DNA from: Thioalkalivibrio paradoxus | Lineage (GTDB): Bacteria > Pseudomonadota > Gammaproteobacteria > Ectothiorhodospirales > Ectothiorhodospiraceae | Direction: 5' to 3' | Length of the DNA stretch: 64,000 nt | NCBI GenBank assembly: GCA_011390565.1 | Contig: JAABSC010000001.1 | Location: forward strand, 682,001 to 746,000 | Part shown: in pieces, positions 43,635 through 52,085 of the stretch | Layout of the letters: every line of letters starts with the position of its first letter | How positions within the stretch are numbered: position 1 is the first letter of the stretch | Program-made: the position numbers and the translations under genes | The notes under the pieces: generated by a model | The model's input: only the letters and a program-made list of their open reading frames with translations | What the model was told of the DNA's origin: nothing | Database searches by the model: none

Positions 43635-44947
43635 ACATCGACCGTACGCCCTTCGAGCTGCGGATCGATGACCTGACCCTGGAGGGGCAGGGTGTCGGAC
43701 GCCGCGACGGCAAGGCCTGTTTCGTCGACGGCGCGTTGCCCGGCGAACGGGTACGCGCGGTACAGACAGGCCGCAAGCACAACTTCGACACTGCGCGTCT
43801 CGAAGCGGTCCTCGAGCCGGCTCCGGAGCGCGTGGAACCGCCCTGTCAGTGGTTCGGCATGTGCGGCGGCTGCCGTCTGATGCATGCCGATATCGGTCTG
43901 CAACGCGGCCTGAAGGAAAAGAGCCTGTTCGAAACCCTGGCGCGGGTGGGGCATGTGCAGCCCGAGCGCAGACTGGCCGCGCTCGTCGGTGATGATCTCG
44001 GTTATCGGCGTACGGCCCGGCTCGGGGTCAAGTACGTGGCCCGCAAAGGCGGGGTGCTGGTGGGCTTCCGGGAACGGGCCGGCCGCTACCTTGCCGACAT
44101 GCACGATTGCCCGGTGTTGCATCCGGCGATCGGGCAACGGATCGATCTCCTGCGCGAGTTGATCACGGGCCTCGAGGCGCGCGAACGCATCCCCCAGATC
44201 GAGGCAGCGGTGGATGATGCCGGAAACACGGCGCTCGTGTTCCGGAACCTGCAGCCCCTCTCGCCGGGGGATCTCGACCGGCTCGGTGCATTCGCCGAAA
44301 CGCAGGGCGTGCAGGTCTACCTGCAGCCCGGAGGGGCGTCGACCGTGCAGTTCCATGCCGGCCCTCGATCCCCGTTGCAATACGGGCATCCGGAGTTCGA
44401 TGTCACGGTTGCTTTCGAGCCGCTGGACTTCATCCAGGTCCATGCATCGATCAACCGCCAGATGGTTCGCCAGGCAGTGGCATTGCTGGCACCCGAGGCC
44501 GATTCGCAGGTGCTGGATCTGTTCTGCGGGCTGGGCAATTTCACCTTGCCGCTGGCTCGCCACGCCGCGGGTGTTCTGGGCGTCGAAGGGGACCCGGTGA
44601 TGCTGGAGCGTGCCCGTGCGAACGCCGAGGCGCAGGGCATCCTGAACACGCGTTATCTTCGCGCCAATCTGGACGACGAGATGCTGGCGGATGCCGACTG
44701 GCTCGGCGGGTCCTTCGACCGGGTGTTGCTCGATCCGCCGCGCACCGGGGCGGCCGCGGCCGTCGCTGCGCTTGGGCCGCGCGCGATTCCCCGCCTGGTC
44801 TACGTCTCATGCAACCCCGCAACGCTGGCCCGGGACGCCGAGCAGTTGGTGCACCACCATGGCTACAGGCTCGAAGCCGCGGGCATCATGGATATGTTTC
44901 CGCACACCGCGCACGTGGAGTCGATGGCGCTGTTCACCCGGGCCTGA
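43631..44947 (+). CDS. rlmD: 23S rRNA (uracil-1939-C5)-methyltransferase
   Basis: A SAM-dependent rRNA methyltransferase of 438 residues. An N-terminal TRAM domain is followed by an iron-sulfur cluster site (CQWFGMCGGC and a fourth cysteine in DCPVLHP), SAM motif VLDLFCGLGNFTLPLA and the catalytic motif VYVSCNPATLARD. The GTG at 43631 overlaps the exonuclease stop; the frame is open far upstream but that part is the shadow of cysM and the exonuclease. Confidence 0.94.
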   Translation: MNIDRTPFELRIDDLTLEGQGVGRRDGKACFVDGALPGERVRAVQTGRKHNFDTARLEAVLEPAPERVEPPCQWFGMCGGCRLMHADIGLQRGLKEKSLFETLARVGHVQPERRLAALVGDDLGYRRTARLGVKYVARKGGVLVGFRERAGRYLADMHDCPVLHPAIGQRIDLLRELITGLEARERIPQIEAAVDDAGNTALVFRNLQPLSPGDLDRLGAFAETQGVQVYLQPGGASTVQFHAGPRSPLQYGHPEFDVTVAFEPLDFIQVHASINRQMVRQAVALLAPEADSQVLDLFCGLGNFTLPLARHAAGVLGVEGDPVMLERARANAEAQGILNTRYLRANLDDEMLADADWLGGSFDRVLLDPPRTGAAAAVAALGPRAIPRLVYVSCNPATLARDAEQLVHHHGYRLEAAGIMDMFPHTAHVESMALFTRA

Positions 44948-45073
44948 GCGTCGCCGTCACGAGTACGGAGCGGGGCTTCCGACGCGTGTTTCGCCTGCCT
45001 CCGCCTGCAGGTATGATCGAATGCGGGCTTCGAATCCTTCAACTGGGCCTGGCTCGGAGTTTGGGAGAACTGG

Positions 45074-45709
45074 ATGCTTGAGATCGTGAAGGCGGGCGGT
45101 TGGCTGATGGTGCCGATCCTGCTGTGTTCCGTGATTGCGGTGGCGATCGTCCTCGAGCGACTCTGGAGCCTGCGTCGCCGTCGCGTCGTACCGCGTGGGT
45201 TGCTGATGAAGGTCTGGGAAGAGACCCGGGCGGGTGATCCCGCGGGGCGGATCCAGCTCCAGCGTCTGCGGGCGCGTTCGCCGTTGGGTCAGGTGCTGGC
45301 CGCGGGGTTGGCCGCCCAGGATCAGTCCCGCGAGGTGATGAAGGAGACCATCGAGGAGACCGGACGCCGGGTCGCCCACGAACTGGAACGTTTTCTGAAC
45401 ACGCTCGGCACGATCGCAATGATCACGCCGTTGCTCGGGTTGCTGGGAACGGTAGTGGGCATGATCGAGGTATTCACCGTGATCACCGAGATCGGCGTCG
45501 GCAGCCCGCGCGATCTCGCCGGCGGGATTTCCCAGGCGTTGGTGACCACCGCAGCGGGAATCGGGGTGGCCATTCCGACATTGATCTTCCATCGCTACTT
45601 CCGCGGCCGGGTCGATGAACTGGTGATCGAAATGGAGATGGAGGCGGTGAAGCTGGTGGAGGTGATTCACGGCGAGCGCAGCGCGGCCGCCGTCGGGGGG
45701 GCGGTGTGA
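45074..45709 (+). CDS. exbB: ExbB/TolQ-type proton-channel subunit
   Basis: A 211-residue inner-membrane protein with three helices that, with ExbD, turns the proton gradient into motion for TonB-type transport. The N-terminal helix GGWLMVPILLCSVIAVAIVL, the long cytoplasmic loop and the conserved GTIAMITPLLGLLGTVVGMI segment are present. It immediately precedes exbD and then msbA, a known arrangement in gammaproteobacteria. Confidence 0.93.
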   Translation: MLEIVKAGGWLMVPILLCSVIAVAIVLERLWSLRRRRVVPRGLLMKVWEETRAGDPAGRIQLQRLRARSPLGQVLAAGLAAQDQSREVMKETIEETGRRVAHELERFLNTLGTIAMITPLLGLLGTVVGMIEVFTVITEIGVGSPRDLAGGISQALVTTAAGIGVAIPTLIFHRYFRGRVDELVIEMEMEAVKLVEVIHGERSAAAVGGAV

Positions 45710-46131
45710 AGTTCCAGCGCCGCAGGGACGAGGAAGTGGGGATCAATCTCACCCCACTGATCGACGTGGTGTTCCTGCTGCTGATCTTTTTCATGGTCTC
45801 GACCACGTTCGAACGTCACGGGGAGATCCAGCTGCAACTGCCGTCGGCCGATCGGGATCCTTCGCCCGCGCAACAGGCCTGGATCGATGTTCTGGTCGAT
45901 GCGAACGGTACCTACTACGTCGACGGACGCGAACTGGTGAACCGTCGCCCGGAGACCTTGCAGCGCATGCTGGAAACCGTGCTCGGCGAGCGCAGCGGAC
46001 AACCGGTCCTGGTGCGTGCGGACGCCAACGCCTCCCACCAGTCCGTGGTGACCGCGCTGGACGTGATCGGCAAGCTCGGTGTGACTTCCGTGTCCATCGC
46101 CACCATCGGCCGCACTCCCGATGACCCCTGA
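45706..46131 (+). CDS. exbD: ExbD/TolR-type biopolymer transport protein
   Basis: A 141-residue single-pass protein: a short cytoplasmic stretch, the transmembrane helix LTPLIDVVFLLLIFFMVST with the essential Asp, and a periplasmic domain (QPVLVRADANASHQSVVTAL). It begins with GTG 45706 overlapping the exbB stop, and its stop overlaps the start of msbA. It forms the energiser with ExbB. Confidence 0.93.
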   Translation: MKFQRRRDEEVGINLTPLIDVVFLLLIFFMVSTTFERHGEIQLQLPSADRDPSPAQQAWIDVLVDANGTYYVDGRELVNRRPETLQRMLETVLGERSGQPVLVRADANASHQSVVTALDVIGKLGVTSVSIATIGRTPDDP

Positions 46132-47890
46132 TACCGTGCACGCCCCGTACGACTCCGGGATGCGGGTCTACAGGCGGCTGCTCGCAATCGCTTTCCTGTA
46201 CTGGCCGCTGTTGCTGATCGCCACCGTCACCATGATGGTGATGGCGTTGACCGAGGCCGGCTTCGCCGCGCTGATGAAGCCGCTGATGGACGATTCCTTC
46301 GGCGAGGGCGGCAGCGAACTGGCGCGCTGGATTCCGTTGCTGCTGATCGTGCTGTTCGCTGTGCGCGGTTTCGCCGAGTTCGGTTCGACCTATTCGATGC
46401 GCTATGTCGGGCGCCAGGTGGTCAAGCATCTGCGCCGGCAGTTGTTCGAGCGCCTGCTGGTGATGCCGGTACAGCATTTTCAGCACCAGTCCAGCGGCGA
46501 ACTGATCTCGCGCCTGACCTACAACGTCGAGCAGGTGGCCAACGCGGCCACCGACGGTTTCAGCGTACTCGTCCGCGACACGCTCACCATTCTCGTGCTG
46601 CTCGGGTGGATGCTCTATCTGAGTGTGTCGCTCACCCTGGCGGTGCTCGTCATCGCGCCATTCGTGGTGCTGGTGGTGAAAGTCGTGGCCCGGCGCTTCC
46701 GCAAGATTTCGCACCGCATCCAGGGCAACATGAGTGACGTGACCCACGTGACCCAGGAGGTCATCGAAGGCCATCGGGTGGTTCGGATCTTCGGGGGTGA
46801 GGCCTACGAGCGTGAGCGCTTCGACGCCATCAACGAGCGCAACCGGCACCTGCACATGCGCATGGAGGGCGTGAAGGCGGCCTACGTTCCGCTGATCCAG
46901 TTCATCATCGCATTGGTGCTCGCGTTCATCATCTGGACCGCAACCTCGGACGTGCTCGGTGAGCAGGTCACCGCGGGGACATTCGTCTCGTTTCTCACCG
47001 CGATTCTGCTCCTGCTCACTCCCGTGCGCCGGCTCAGCATGATCAACGCCACGCTGCAGCGCGGCATCGCGGCGGGCCAGAGCATTTTCGCGGTTCTGGA
47101 CCAGGAAGCCGAACGCGACGCCGGGCATACGCCCATGGAGCGCGCCCGGGGCAGCCTGCGTTTCGAACGGGTGAGTTTCCGCTATGAACCCCAGGGCCCC
47201 GACGTTCTGCGCGACGTGAGTCTGGAGGTCCGGCCCGGCGAGAGCATTGCGCTGGTCGGCCGGTCCGGCAGCGGCAAGTCCACCCTGGTCAACCTGTTGC
47301 CGCGCTTCTTCAGACCCACCCAGGGGCGCATCGTGCTCGACGGCCACGATCTCGAGGATCTGCGCCTGCGTGACCTGCGGCGGCAGATCGCCTACGTGGG
47401 GCAGAACGTCACTCTGTTTGCGGACTCCGTTGCCGCGAATATCGCCTATGGGCGCATGGAGGCGACGCCCGAGGAGATCCGGGCCGCGGCGGAGGCGGCC
47501 CACGCGCTCGAATTCATCGAGCGTCTGCCCGAGGGATTCGACACCCAGGTCGGCGAAAACGGGGCGCTTCTCTCCGGCGGTCAGCGCCAGCGCATCGCGA
47601 TCGCGAGAGCCCTCTTGCGGGATGCCCCCCTGCTGATCCTCGACGAAGCCACGTCGGCGCTGGACAACGAATCCGAGCGCAAGGTGCAGTCCGCTCTCGA
47701 GAACCTCATGCAGACGCGGACCACCGTGATCATCGCGCACCGACTGTCCACCATCGAGCGGGCTGACCGCATCGTGGTACTCGACGCCGGGCAGGTTGCC
47801 GAGATCGGGACGCACGATGAGCTGTTGGCACGGGACGGCCTGTATACCCACCTCTACCGACTCCAGTTCCGCGAATCCGAGGTCGTCTGA
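46121..47890 (+). CDS. msbA: Lipid A export ATP-binding/permease protein MsbA
   Basis: An ABC half-transporter of 589 residues that flips core-lipid A across the inner membrane. Six membrane helices occupy residues about 20-310; the nucleotide-binding domain has Walker A GRSGSGKSTLVNLL, LSGGQRQRIAIARALL and Walker B PLLILDEATSALD. It overlaps exbD and is followed within four bases by the Kdo-transferase-like gene and then lpxK. Confidence 0.95.
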   Translation: MTPDTVHAPYDSGMRVYRRLLAIAFLYWPLLLIATVTMMVMALTEAGFAALMKPLMDDSFGEGGSELARWIPLLLIVLFAVRGFAEFGSTYSMRYVGRQVVKHLRRQLFERLLVMPVQHFQHQSSGELISRLTYNVEQVANAATDGFSVLVRDTLTILVLLGWMLYLSVSLTLAVLVIAPFVVLVVKVVARRFRKISHRIQGNMSDVTHVTQEVIEGHRVVRIFGGEAYERERFDAINERNRHLHMRMEGVKAAYVPLIQFIIALVLAFIIWTATSDVLGEQVTAGTFVSFLTAILLLLTPVRRLSMINATLQRGIAAGQSIFAVLDQEAERDAGHTPMERARGSLRFERVSFRYEPQGPDVLRDVSLEVRPGESIALVGRSGSGKSTLVNLLPRFFRPTQGRIVLDGHDLEDLRLRDLRRQIAYVGQNVTLFADSVAANIAYGRMEATPEEIRAAAEAAHALEFIERLPEGFDTQVGENGALLSGGQRQRIAIARALLRDAPLLILDEATSALDNESERKVQSALENLMQTRTTVIIAHRLSTIERADRIVVLDAGQVAEIGTHDELLARDGLYTHLYRLQFRESEVV

Positions 47891-47894
47891 CCCG

Positions 47895-49019
47895 GTGGCT
47901 GTCGTGGATTCCGGCTACGGCGGGGGCTTCTGGCCGGTCTGGCGGGCGACCGTTCGGGATTACCGCTCGGGCGCAGGCGCCAGGGCTCGGGCACGCCACG
48001 GCTTTCTCACCCCCCCTGAGGGTCGCGGGCGGGTGGTCTGGATCAAGGCCGGGGGCACCCCGGAGTCGCTGCGTCTCGGGGTGGAACTGGTGGGCGCCGT
48101 CCGCGAGCGCCGGAAGGACGTGCGCATCGTGATGACCTTCGAAAACGAGAATCCGGATCTGTTGCAGACCTGGATGCAACCCTGGCGCGGGGTGGGTGTC
48201 GGGTACGGCCCCTGCGATCGTCCGGCGGTCGTGCGCAGGGTGCTGCGCCGGTTTCAGCCCTGCGGCATTCTCCTGGCCGAATCCGAACCGCCGGGTCAAC
48301 TTTTGCGCGGCGTGCAGGTGCCGGTGGCCGCTGTCGGTACCCCGCTGCCGCCGGCTCCGGTTCGCGTCGTCTGGCCGCTCAGCGCGGAGGAGCATCATGC
48401 GTGGGCGTCTTCGGGCCGCGCGACCGAACTGATGGTTCCCGCGGATCCGCAGGCCCGTTTCACCGAGGCGCAGGCCGACGTGGTGCTGCGCGCCCTCGCC
48501 GGCGGCGAAACGCGCCGGCTGTGGTGGTGGCACGGCGACGCAGAGCAGTGGCCCGCCTGGCTCGCCGCGTGGCGGGGCGCTGAATTTTCCGGGACCGATG
48601 TTCTGCTCGCGAGCCTCGGGTCGGGTACGGTTCTCCCGCAGGCCTCGCTCACCGCCAGCGGCTGGGATCGTCGCAAGCTCCCTGGAGGCAGCATCCTGCA
48701 TCTCGACGATCCGCGCTGGTTTGCCGCCGCGGCGAGCGCCGCGCACGCCATTCACCTGGCCGTTCCGGGGCGTGCCGCGCTCTGGCAGTCGCTCGCGGCC
48801 GGAGCGGCGGTCACGCTGGGTGCGGCGGGGCCGACCCGTGATCCCGCCTTCCCGGTTGTTGCACAGATCCCGGCCGTGATCGAGCGGTGGCGGGGCCTGC
48901 GCGATGACGAACAACGTCGACGCGGGCTTGGCGATGCCGCACGGCGGCGCTTCTGGGAGGAACGCCGTCAGGTGGACGCCAACCTCGCCGCGCTGATGGA
49001 TCAGGTCTGGACATGGTAG
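47895..49019 (+). CDS. Diverged Kdo-transferase (WaaA/KdtA)-like protein
   Basis: A 374-residue protein in the position of a lipopolysaccharide gene between msbA and lpxK. The N-terminal half reads VWIKAGGTPESLRLGVELVG and VRERRKDVRIVMTFENE, which parallels the glycosyltransferase-N domain of Kdo transferase, and FQPCGILLAESEPPGQLL occupies the site of the WaaA ILMETELWPN motif but with changes. The C-terminal GT-B domain is recognisable only loosely (AVPGRAALWQSLAAGAAVTLG). It may be a specialised or inactive homologue. Start chosen at GTG 47895; GTG 47904 is possible. It overlaps lpxK by seven bases. Confidence 0.6.
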   Translation: MAVVDSGYGGGFWPVWRATVRDYRSGAGARARARHGFLTPPEGRGRVVWIKAGGTPESLRLGVELVGAVRERRKDVRIVMTFENENPDLLQTWMQPWRGVGVGYGPCDRPAVVRRVLRRFQPCGILLAESEPPGQLLRGVQVPVAAVGTPLPPAPVRVVWPLSAEEHHAWASSGRATELMVPADPQARFTEAQADVVLRALAGGETRRLWWWHGDAEQWPAWLAAWRGAEFSGTDVLLASLGSGTVLPQASLTASGWDRRKLPGGSILHLDDPRWFAAAASAAHAIHLAVPGRAALWQSLAAGAAVTLGAAGPTRDPAFPVVAQIPAVIERWRGLRDDEQRRRGLGDAARRRFWEERRQVDANLAALMDQVWTW

Positions 49020-50017
49020 AGCGGTGGCTCTGGAAACAGTGGATGCGTCGCGGCCCGTTTGCGGCCGCGATGTTTCCGCTGTCGCTGGTCTACGCGGCAC
49101 TGGCCAACTGGAACCGCTCCCGTCTGGACGAAAACCAGCTCCACGTCGTGCTGCCCCTCAAAGCGGTGATCGTTGTGGGCAATCTGACCGTCGGCGGCAG
49201 CGGCAAGACTCCGATGACCGCCTGGCTGGCGCGTCGACTGGAACGGCAGGGTTATCGCGTCGGCATCGTCAGTCGCGGCTACGGCCGCCGCCCCAGCGAG
49301 GGCGGATTCCAGGTCCATCCGGGAGCCGACCCCAGGGTGGTGGGCGACGAGCCCATCCTGCTGGCGCGCCGCGCCGGCGTGCCGGTGCAGGTGGACCGCG
49401 ATCGGGTGCGCGCCGCGCGTGCGCTCGCGGAGCAGGGCATCGAGGTGGTGATCTCCGACGATGGTCTGCAGCATCATCGGTTGCCCCGAGACATCGCCGT
49501 CCTGATGGTGGACGGCCGCCGTCGCTTCGGGAACGGATTATGTCTGCCGGCCGGCCCCTTGCGTGAACCGCGCGCGGCGGCGGCCCAGGCGGATTTCGTC
49601 GTGACCGTGGGTGGGCAGCCGCAACAGGGAGAGTTCGGGATGGCTCTGCTGGCGGACGATGACGTCGTGGCGGTGAGGACGGGCGGCGGCGTCCGCCCGC
49701 TCACCCAGTTTTGCGGGCGCCCGGCGCATGCGGTCGCCGGGATCGCCGATCCCGATCGCTTTTTCGATGCTCTCGAAGCGGCCGGCGTGCAGGTGATCCG
49801 ACACCCGTTCCCGGACCATCACCGCTTCCGCGCGCGCGAGATTCGCTTCGACGACGGCTACCCGGTACTGATGACCGAGAAGGATGCAGTAAAATGCACG
49901 GAGATTGCCGACAAGCGCCACTGGTACTGGCCGGTGTCGGCCCAACCGGAGCCCGCCTTCGAAAAGGCGCTTCTGCAACGAATCGAAACCTGTATCCGGC
50001 TCAAATACCTGGGGTGA
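49013..50017 (+). CDS. lpxK: Tetraacyldisaccharide 4'-kinase
   Basis: Phosphorylates the 4' position of the lipid A disaccharide at the inner membrane. The 334-residue protein has an N-terminal membrane-associating helix (about residues 14-32), the P-loop VVGNLTVGGSGKTPMTAWLA and SDDGLQHHRLPRDIAVLMVD, which includes the catalytic D-D-G-L-Q-H segment. It is followed by the Trm112-like ycaR and then kdsB, as in E. coli. Confidence 0.95.
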   Translation: MVERWLWKQWMRRGPFAAAMFPLSLVYAALANWNRSRLDENQLHVVLPLKAVIVVGNLTVGGSGKTPMTAWLARRLERQGYRVGIVSRGYGRRPSEGGFQVHPGADPRVVGDEPILLARRAGVPVQVDRDRVRAARALAEQGIEVVISDDGLQHHRLPRDIAVLMVDGRRRFGNGLCLPAGPLREPRAAAAQADFVVTVGGQPQQGEFGMALLADDDVVAVRTGGGVRPLTQFCGRPAHAVAGIADPDRFFDALEAAGVQVIRHPFPDHHRFRAREIRFDDGYPVLMTEKDAVKCTEIADKRHWYWPVSAQPEPAFEKALLQRIETCIRLKYLG

Positions 50018-50023
50018 AACACG

Positions 50024-50218
50024 ATGGACAAGCGCCTGCTCGATATTCTCGTCTGCCCGGTCACGAAGGGGCCGCTGCACTATGACCGCGATGCGGGTGA
50101 GCTGATCTCGGTCTCCGCCGGGCTCGCGTACCCGATCCGGGAAGACATCCCGGTCATGCTCGAGGACGAGGCGCGGGTGCTGTCGGAGGAAGAGAAACAG
50201 CGCTGGCGATCGAAGTGA
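50024..50218 (+). CDS. ycaR: YcaR family Trm112-like protein
   Basis: A 64-residue protein beginning [20 protein letters not shown] with one of the usual zinc cysteines, continuing [16 protein letters not shown], as in the Trm112/YcaR family. Here the CxxC pairs are reduced to a single cysteine, so zinc binding is doubtful. Its position between lpxK and kdsB is conserved in gammaproteobacteria. Confidence 0.88.
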   Translation: MDKRLLDILVCPVTKGPLHYDRDAGELISVSAGLAYPIREDIPVMLEDEARVLSEEEKQRWRSK

Positions 50219-50239
50219 TACCCGGACGTTGCGGCCGCC

Positions 50240-50347
50240 GCCCGGCACCTCCCGACTTTTCCACGGGACGCCGTGAATACACCCCTGAAGGCTTGACGGC
50301 AGCATCCCTGCTGCCGACACCCGTGGAAAGGTCGGGAGGTGCCGGGC
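50240..50347. repeat. Intergenic element with 28-bp inverted repeats
   Basis: The two ends (50240-50267, starting GCCCGGCACCTCCCGAC, and 50320-50347) are inverted complements in 27 of 28 positions. The 52 bases inside include GTGAATACACCCCTGAAGG and a second hairpin GGCAGCATCCCTGCTGCC. The internal sequence resembles a repeat I associate with several gammaproteobacteria. It lies between ycaR and kdsB. Confidence 0.6.
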
Positions 50348-50411
50348 TAACGGGCCGTTGGTGGTTCATTGATGGACCGAATCCGGATCGGGGTGGTTTC
50401 CGGAGGGGTAC

Positions 50412-51185
50412 ATGACCGATCCGGGGTTTGTGGTGGTGATCCCCGCGCGGATGGGTTCCAGCCGTCTTCCGGGCAAGCCGCTGATCGCGATCGCCGGCCG
50501 GCCGTTGATTGCCCACGTCGTGGCCCGCGCGAGGGAAAGTGCCGCGCAACGGGTGATCGTGGCCAGCGATGACGAACGGGTGCTGGAGGCGGCCCGGCAG
50601 GCCGGCGCCGAGGCATGCTGGACCGCCCCGGATCTGCCCTCGGGTACGGACCGGATCGCAGCCGTCGCCGCGGAGGAGGGCTGGCCGGACGCGACCTGTG
50701 TGGTCAATCTTCAGGGCGACGAACCGCTGACCCCGGGAAGCCTGCTCGACCGGCTGGCGGGGTTGCTGCAACGGTATCCGCAGGCCGACATGGCCACGAT
50801 GGGTGTGCCGCTTCGGCGGGTGGAAGATCTCAGGGATCCCAACCAGGTCAAGCTGGTCACCGACGATGCCGGCCGGGCGCTGTACTTTTCGAGGGCACCC
50901 ATTCCCTGGGATCGCGAGGCGCAGCGTCTCGGGCATGAGCCCGATCTGGCGCTGGCCCGTCGCCACCTCGGTCTGTACGCCTACCGGGCCGGCTTCCTGC
51001 GGCGCTTGACCGCGCAGGCGCCCGCGGGACTGGAGCGGCTGGAACAACTGGAACAGTTGCGTGCGCTGGCGCTCGGCGCGTGGATTCAGGTCGGCATCGT
51101 CGACGCGCCGATCCCCGCCGGCGTGGATACGCCCGAGGATGTCGAGCGTCTCGAGGCGCTCATGGGCGCAACGGCGTGGGCGTGA
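50412..51185 (+). CDS. kdsB: 3-deoxy-manno-octulosonate cytidylyltransferase
   Basis: Activates Kdo as CMP-Kdo for inner-core lipopolysaccharide. The 257-residue enzyme has the nucleotide-binding IPARMGSSRLPGKPLIAIAG, the SGTDRIAAV segment and VVNLQGDEPL motif, and a C-terminal GVDTPEDVERL. The end overlaps the convergent HAD gene by 26 bases. Confidence 0.95.
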   Translation: MTDPGFVVVIPARMGSSRLPGKPLIAIAGRPLIAHVVARARESAAQRVIVASDDERVLEAARQAGAEACWTAPDLPSGTDRIAAVAAEEGWPDATCVVNLQGDEPLTPGSLLDRLAGLLQRYPQADMATMGVPLRRVEDLRDPNQVKLVTDDAGRALYFSRAPIPWDREAQRLGHEPDLALARRHLGLYAYRAGFLRRLTAQAPAGLERLEQLEQLRALALGAWIQVGIVDAPIPAGVDTPEDVERLEALMGATAWA

Positions 51186-51909
51186 CCAGCCCCAGCCGCA
51201 TCGGAATCTGCCCGAGGCGACCGAACGTCAGCTCCGGCTGGGGCTCGGGTTGCGACCAGCGCGTCGTGCCGGGATTGAACCAGGCCGACTGCATGCCCGC
51301 CTTGCGCGCACCCAGAACATCGCAGACGGCGTCATCGCCGATATGCAGGATGGTTTCCATCGGCACCCGTGCCCGTCGTGCAGCGGCGTGAAAGATCGCC
51401 GGATCGGGCTTGGCCGCGCCGGCTTCGGCAGCGGGAATGGCAAAGTCGAAGAAGCGCCCGAGCGGCGTGCGGAAGACGTCGGCATTGCCGTTGCTGATCG
51501 CCCCGAGCCGGAAATGTCCTGACAGCATCTCGAGAACTTCGGCGGCCTCCGGGTCCGGGTCGACCTCGTTGCGGGCGACCCAGAACACGTCGAACCCTTC
51601 CGAGCTTATGCGGTCGGGGCAGGCGCCCGTTTCTTCCGCGATCCCCCGCAGCCAGCGTCTGCGCAGTCGAGTCAGGTCATGCTTCTCGCCCGCGGGCGCG
51701 GCTTTCATGAAGCGTGACCGGGCCTCGACCAGCGCGTTCGGCGTGTAGCGCGCACAGACTTCCGGCGCATGCTCACGCAGCCATTCGTAGAAGCGCGCTT
51801 CGGCGCGGTGGATCGCGGGCATCACCGGCCAGAGCGTGTCGTCCAGATCAAAGGTGATGCAGTCCACGCGCAGATCGTGCGGGCGGTTGCGGAAGGAACG
51901 TTGGCGCAT
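51160..51909 (-). CDS. HAD-superfamily hydrolase (YigB-like)
   Basis: A 249-residue phosphatase of the haloacid dehalogenase fold. Motif 1 is CITFDLDDTLWPVMPAI, motif 2 GAISNGNADVF, motif 3 lysine in GAAKPDPAIF and motif 4 HIGDDAVCDVLGARKAGM, followed by a short C-terminal tail. Similar proteins act on flavin-pathway or sugar phosphates; the substrate here is unassigned. The start is the ATG at 51909; the frame is open further upstream with no ribosome-binding site. Confidence 0.88.
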   Translation of the reverse strand: MRQRSFRNRPHDLRVDCITFDLDDTLWPVMPAIHRAEARFYEWLREHAPEVCARYTPNALVEARSRFMKAAPAGEKHDLTRLRRRWLRGIAEETGACPDRISSEGFDVFWVARNEVDPDPEAAEVLEMLSGHFRLGAISNGNADVFRTPLGRFFDFAIPAAEAGAAKPDPAIFHAAARRARVPMETILHIGDDAVCDVLGARKAGMQSAWFNPGTTRWSQPEPQPELTFGRLGQIPMRLGLVTPTPLRP

Positions 51910-52085
51910 GGGGCGAAGGGTACCGCTCTTTGATGTCACTTTCAGACCGGTTGGGGGCGTTGCGGTTCCGCGCCGCGCGGCTCCGGGAGGAAAGCGCACG
52001 AATGCAGTGGGTGGGTTTCCTCACGAAGCGCGCTTGGGTCAGAATGCCCGCAGGCATGCGCCTGAGCGTGAGGAGATCTCAACCG

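Noticed and set aside
42410..44947. An open frame of 845 codons spanning cysM, the exonuclease and rlmD
   Set aside because: Only its last 438 codons (rlmD, from GTG 43631) have protein-family character; the first half lies over cysM and the exonuclease in another frame and reads as low-complexity Arg/Ser/Pro sequence.
45791..47851. Open frame of 686 codons antisense to exbD and msbA
   Set aside because: The opposing genes have complete motifs; the antisense translation is a His/Gln/Arg-rich string typical of GC-rich shadow frames.
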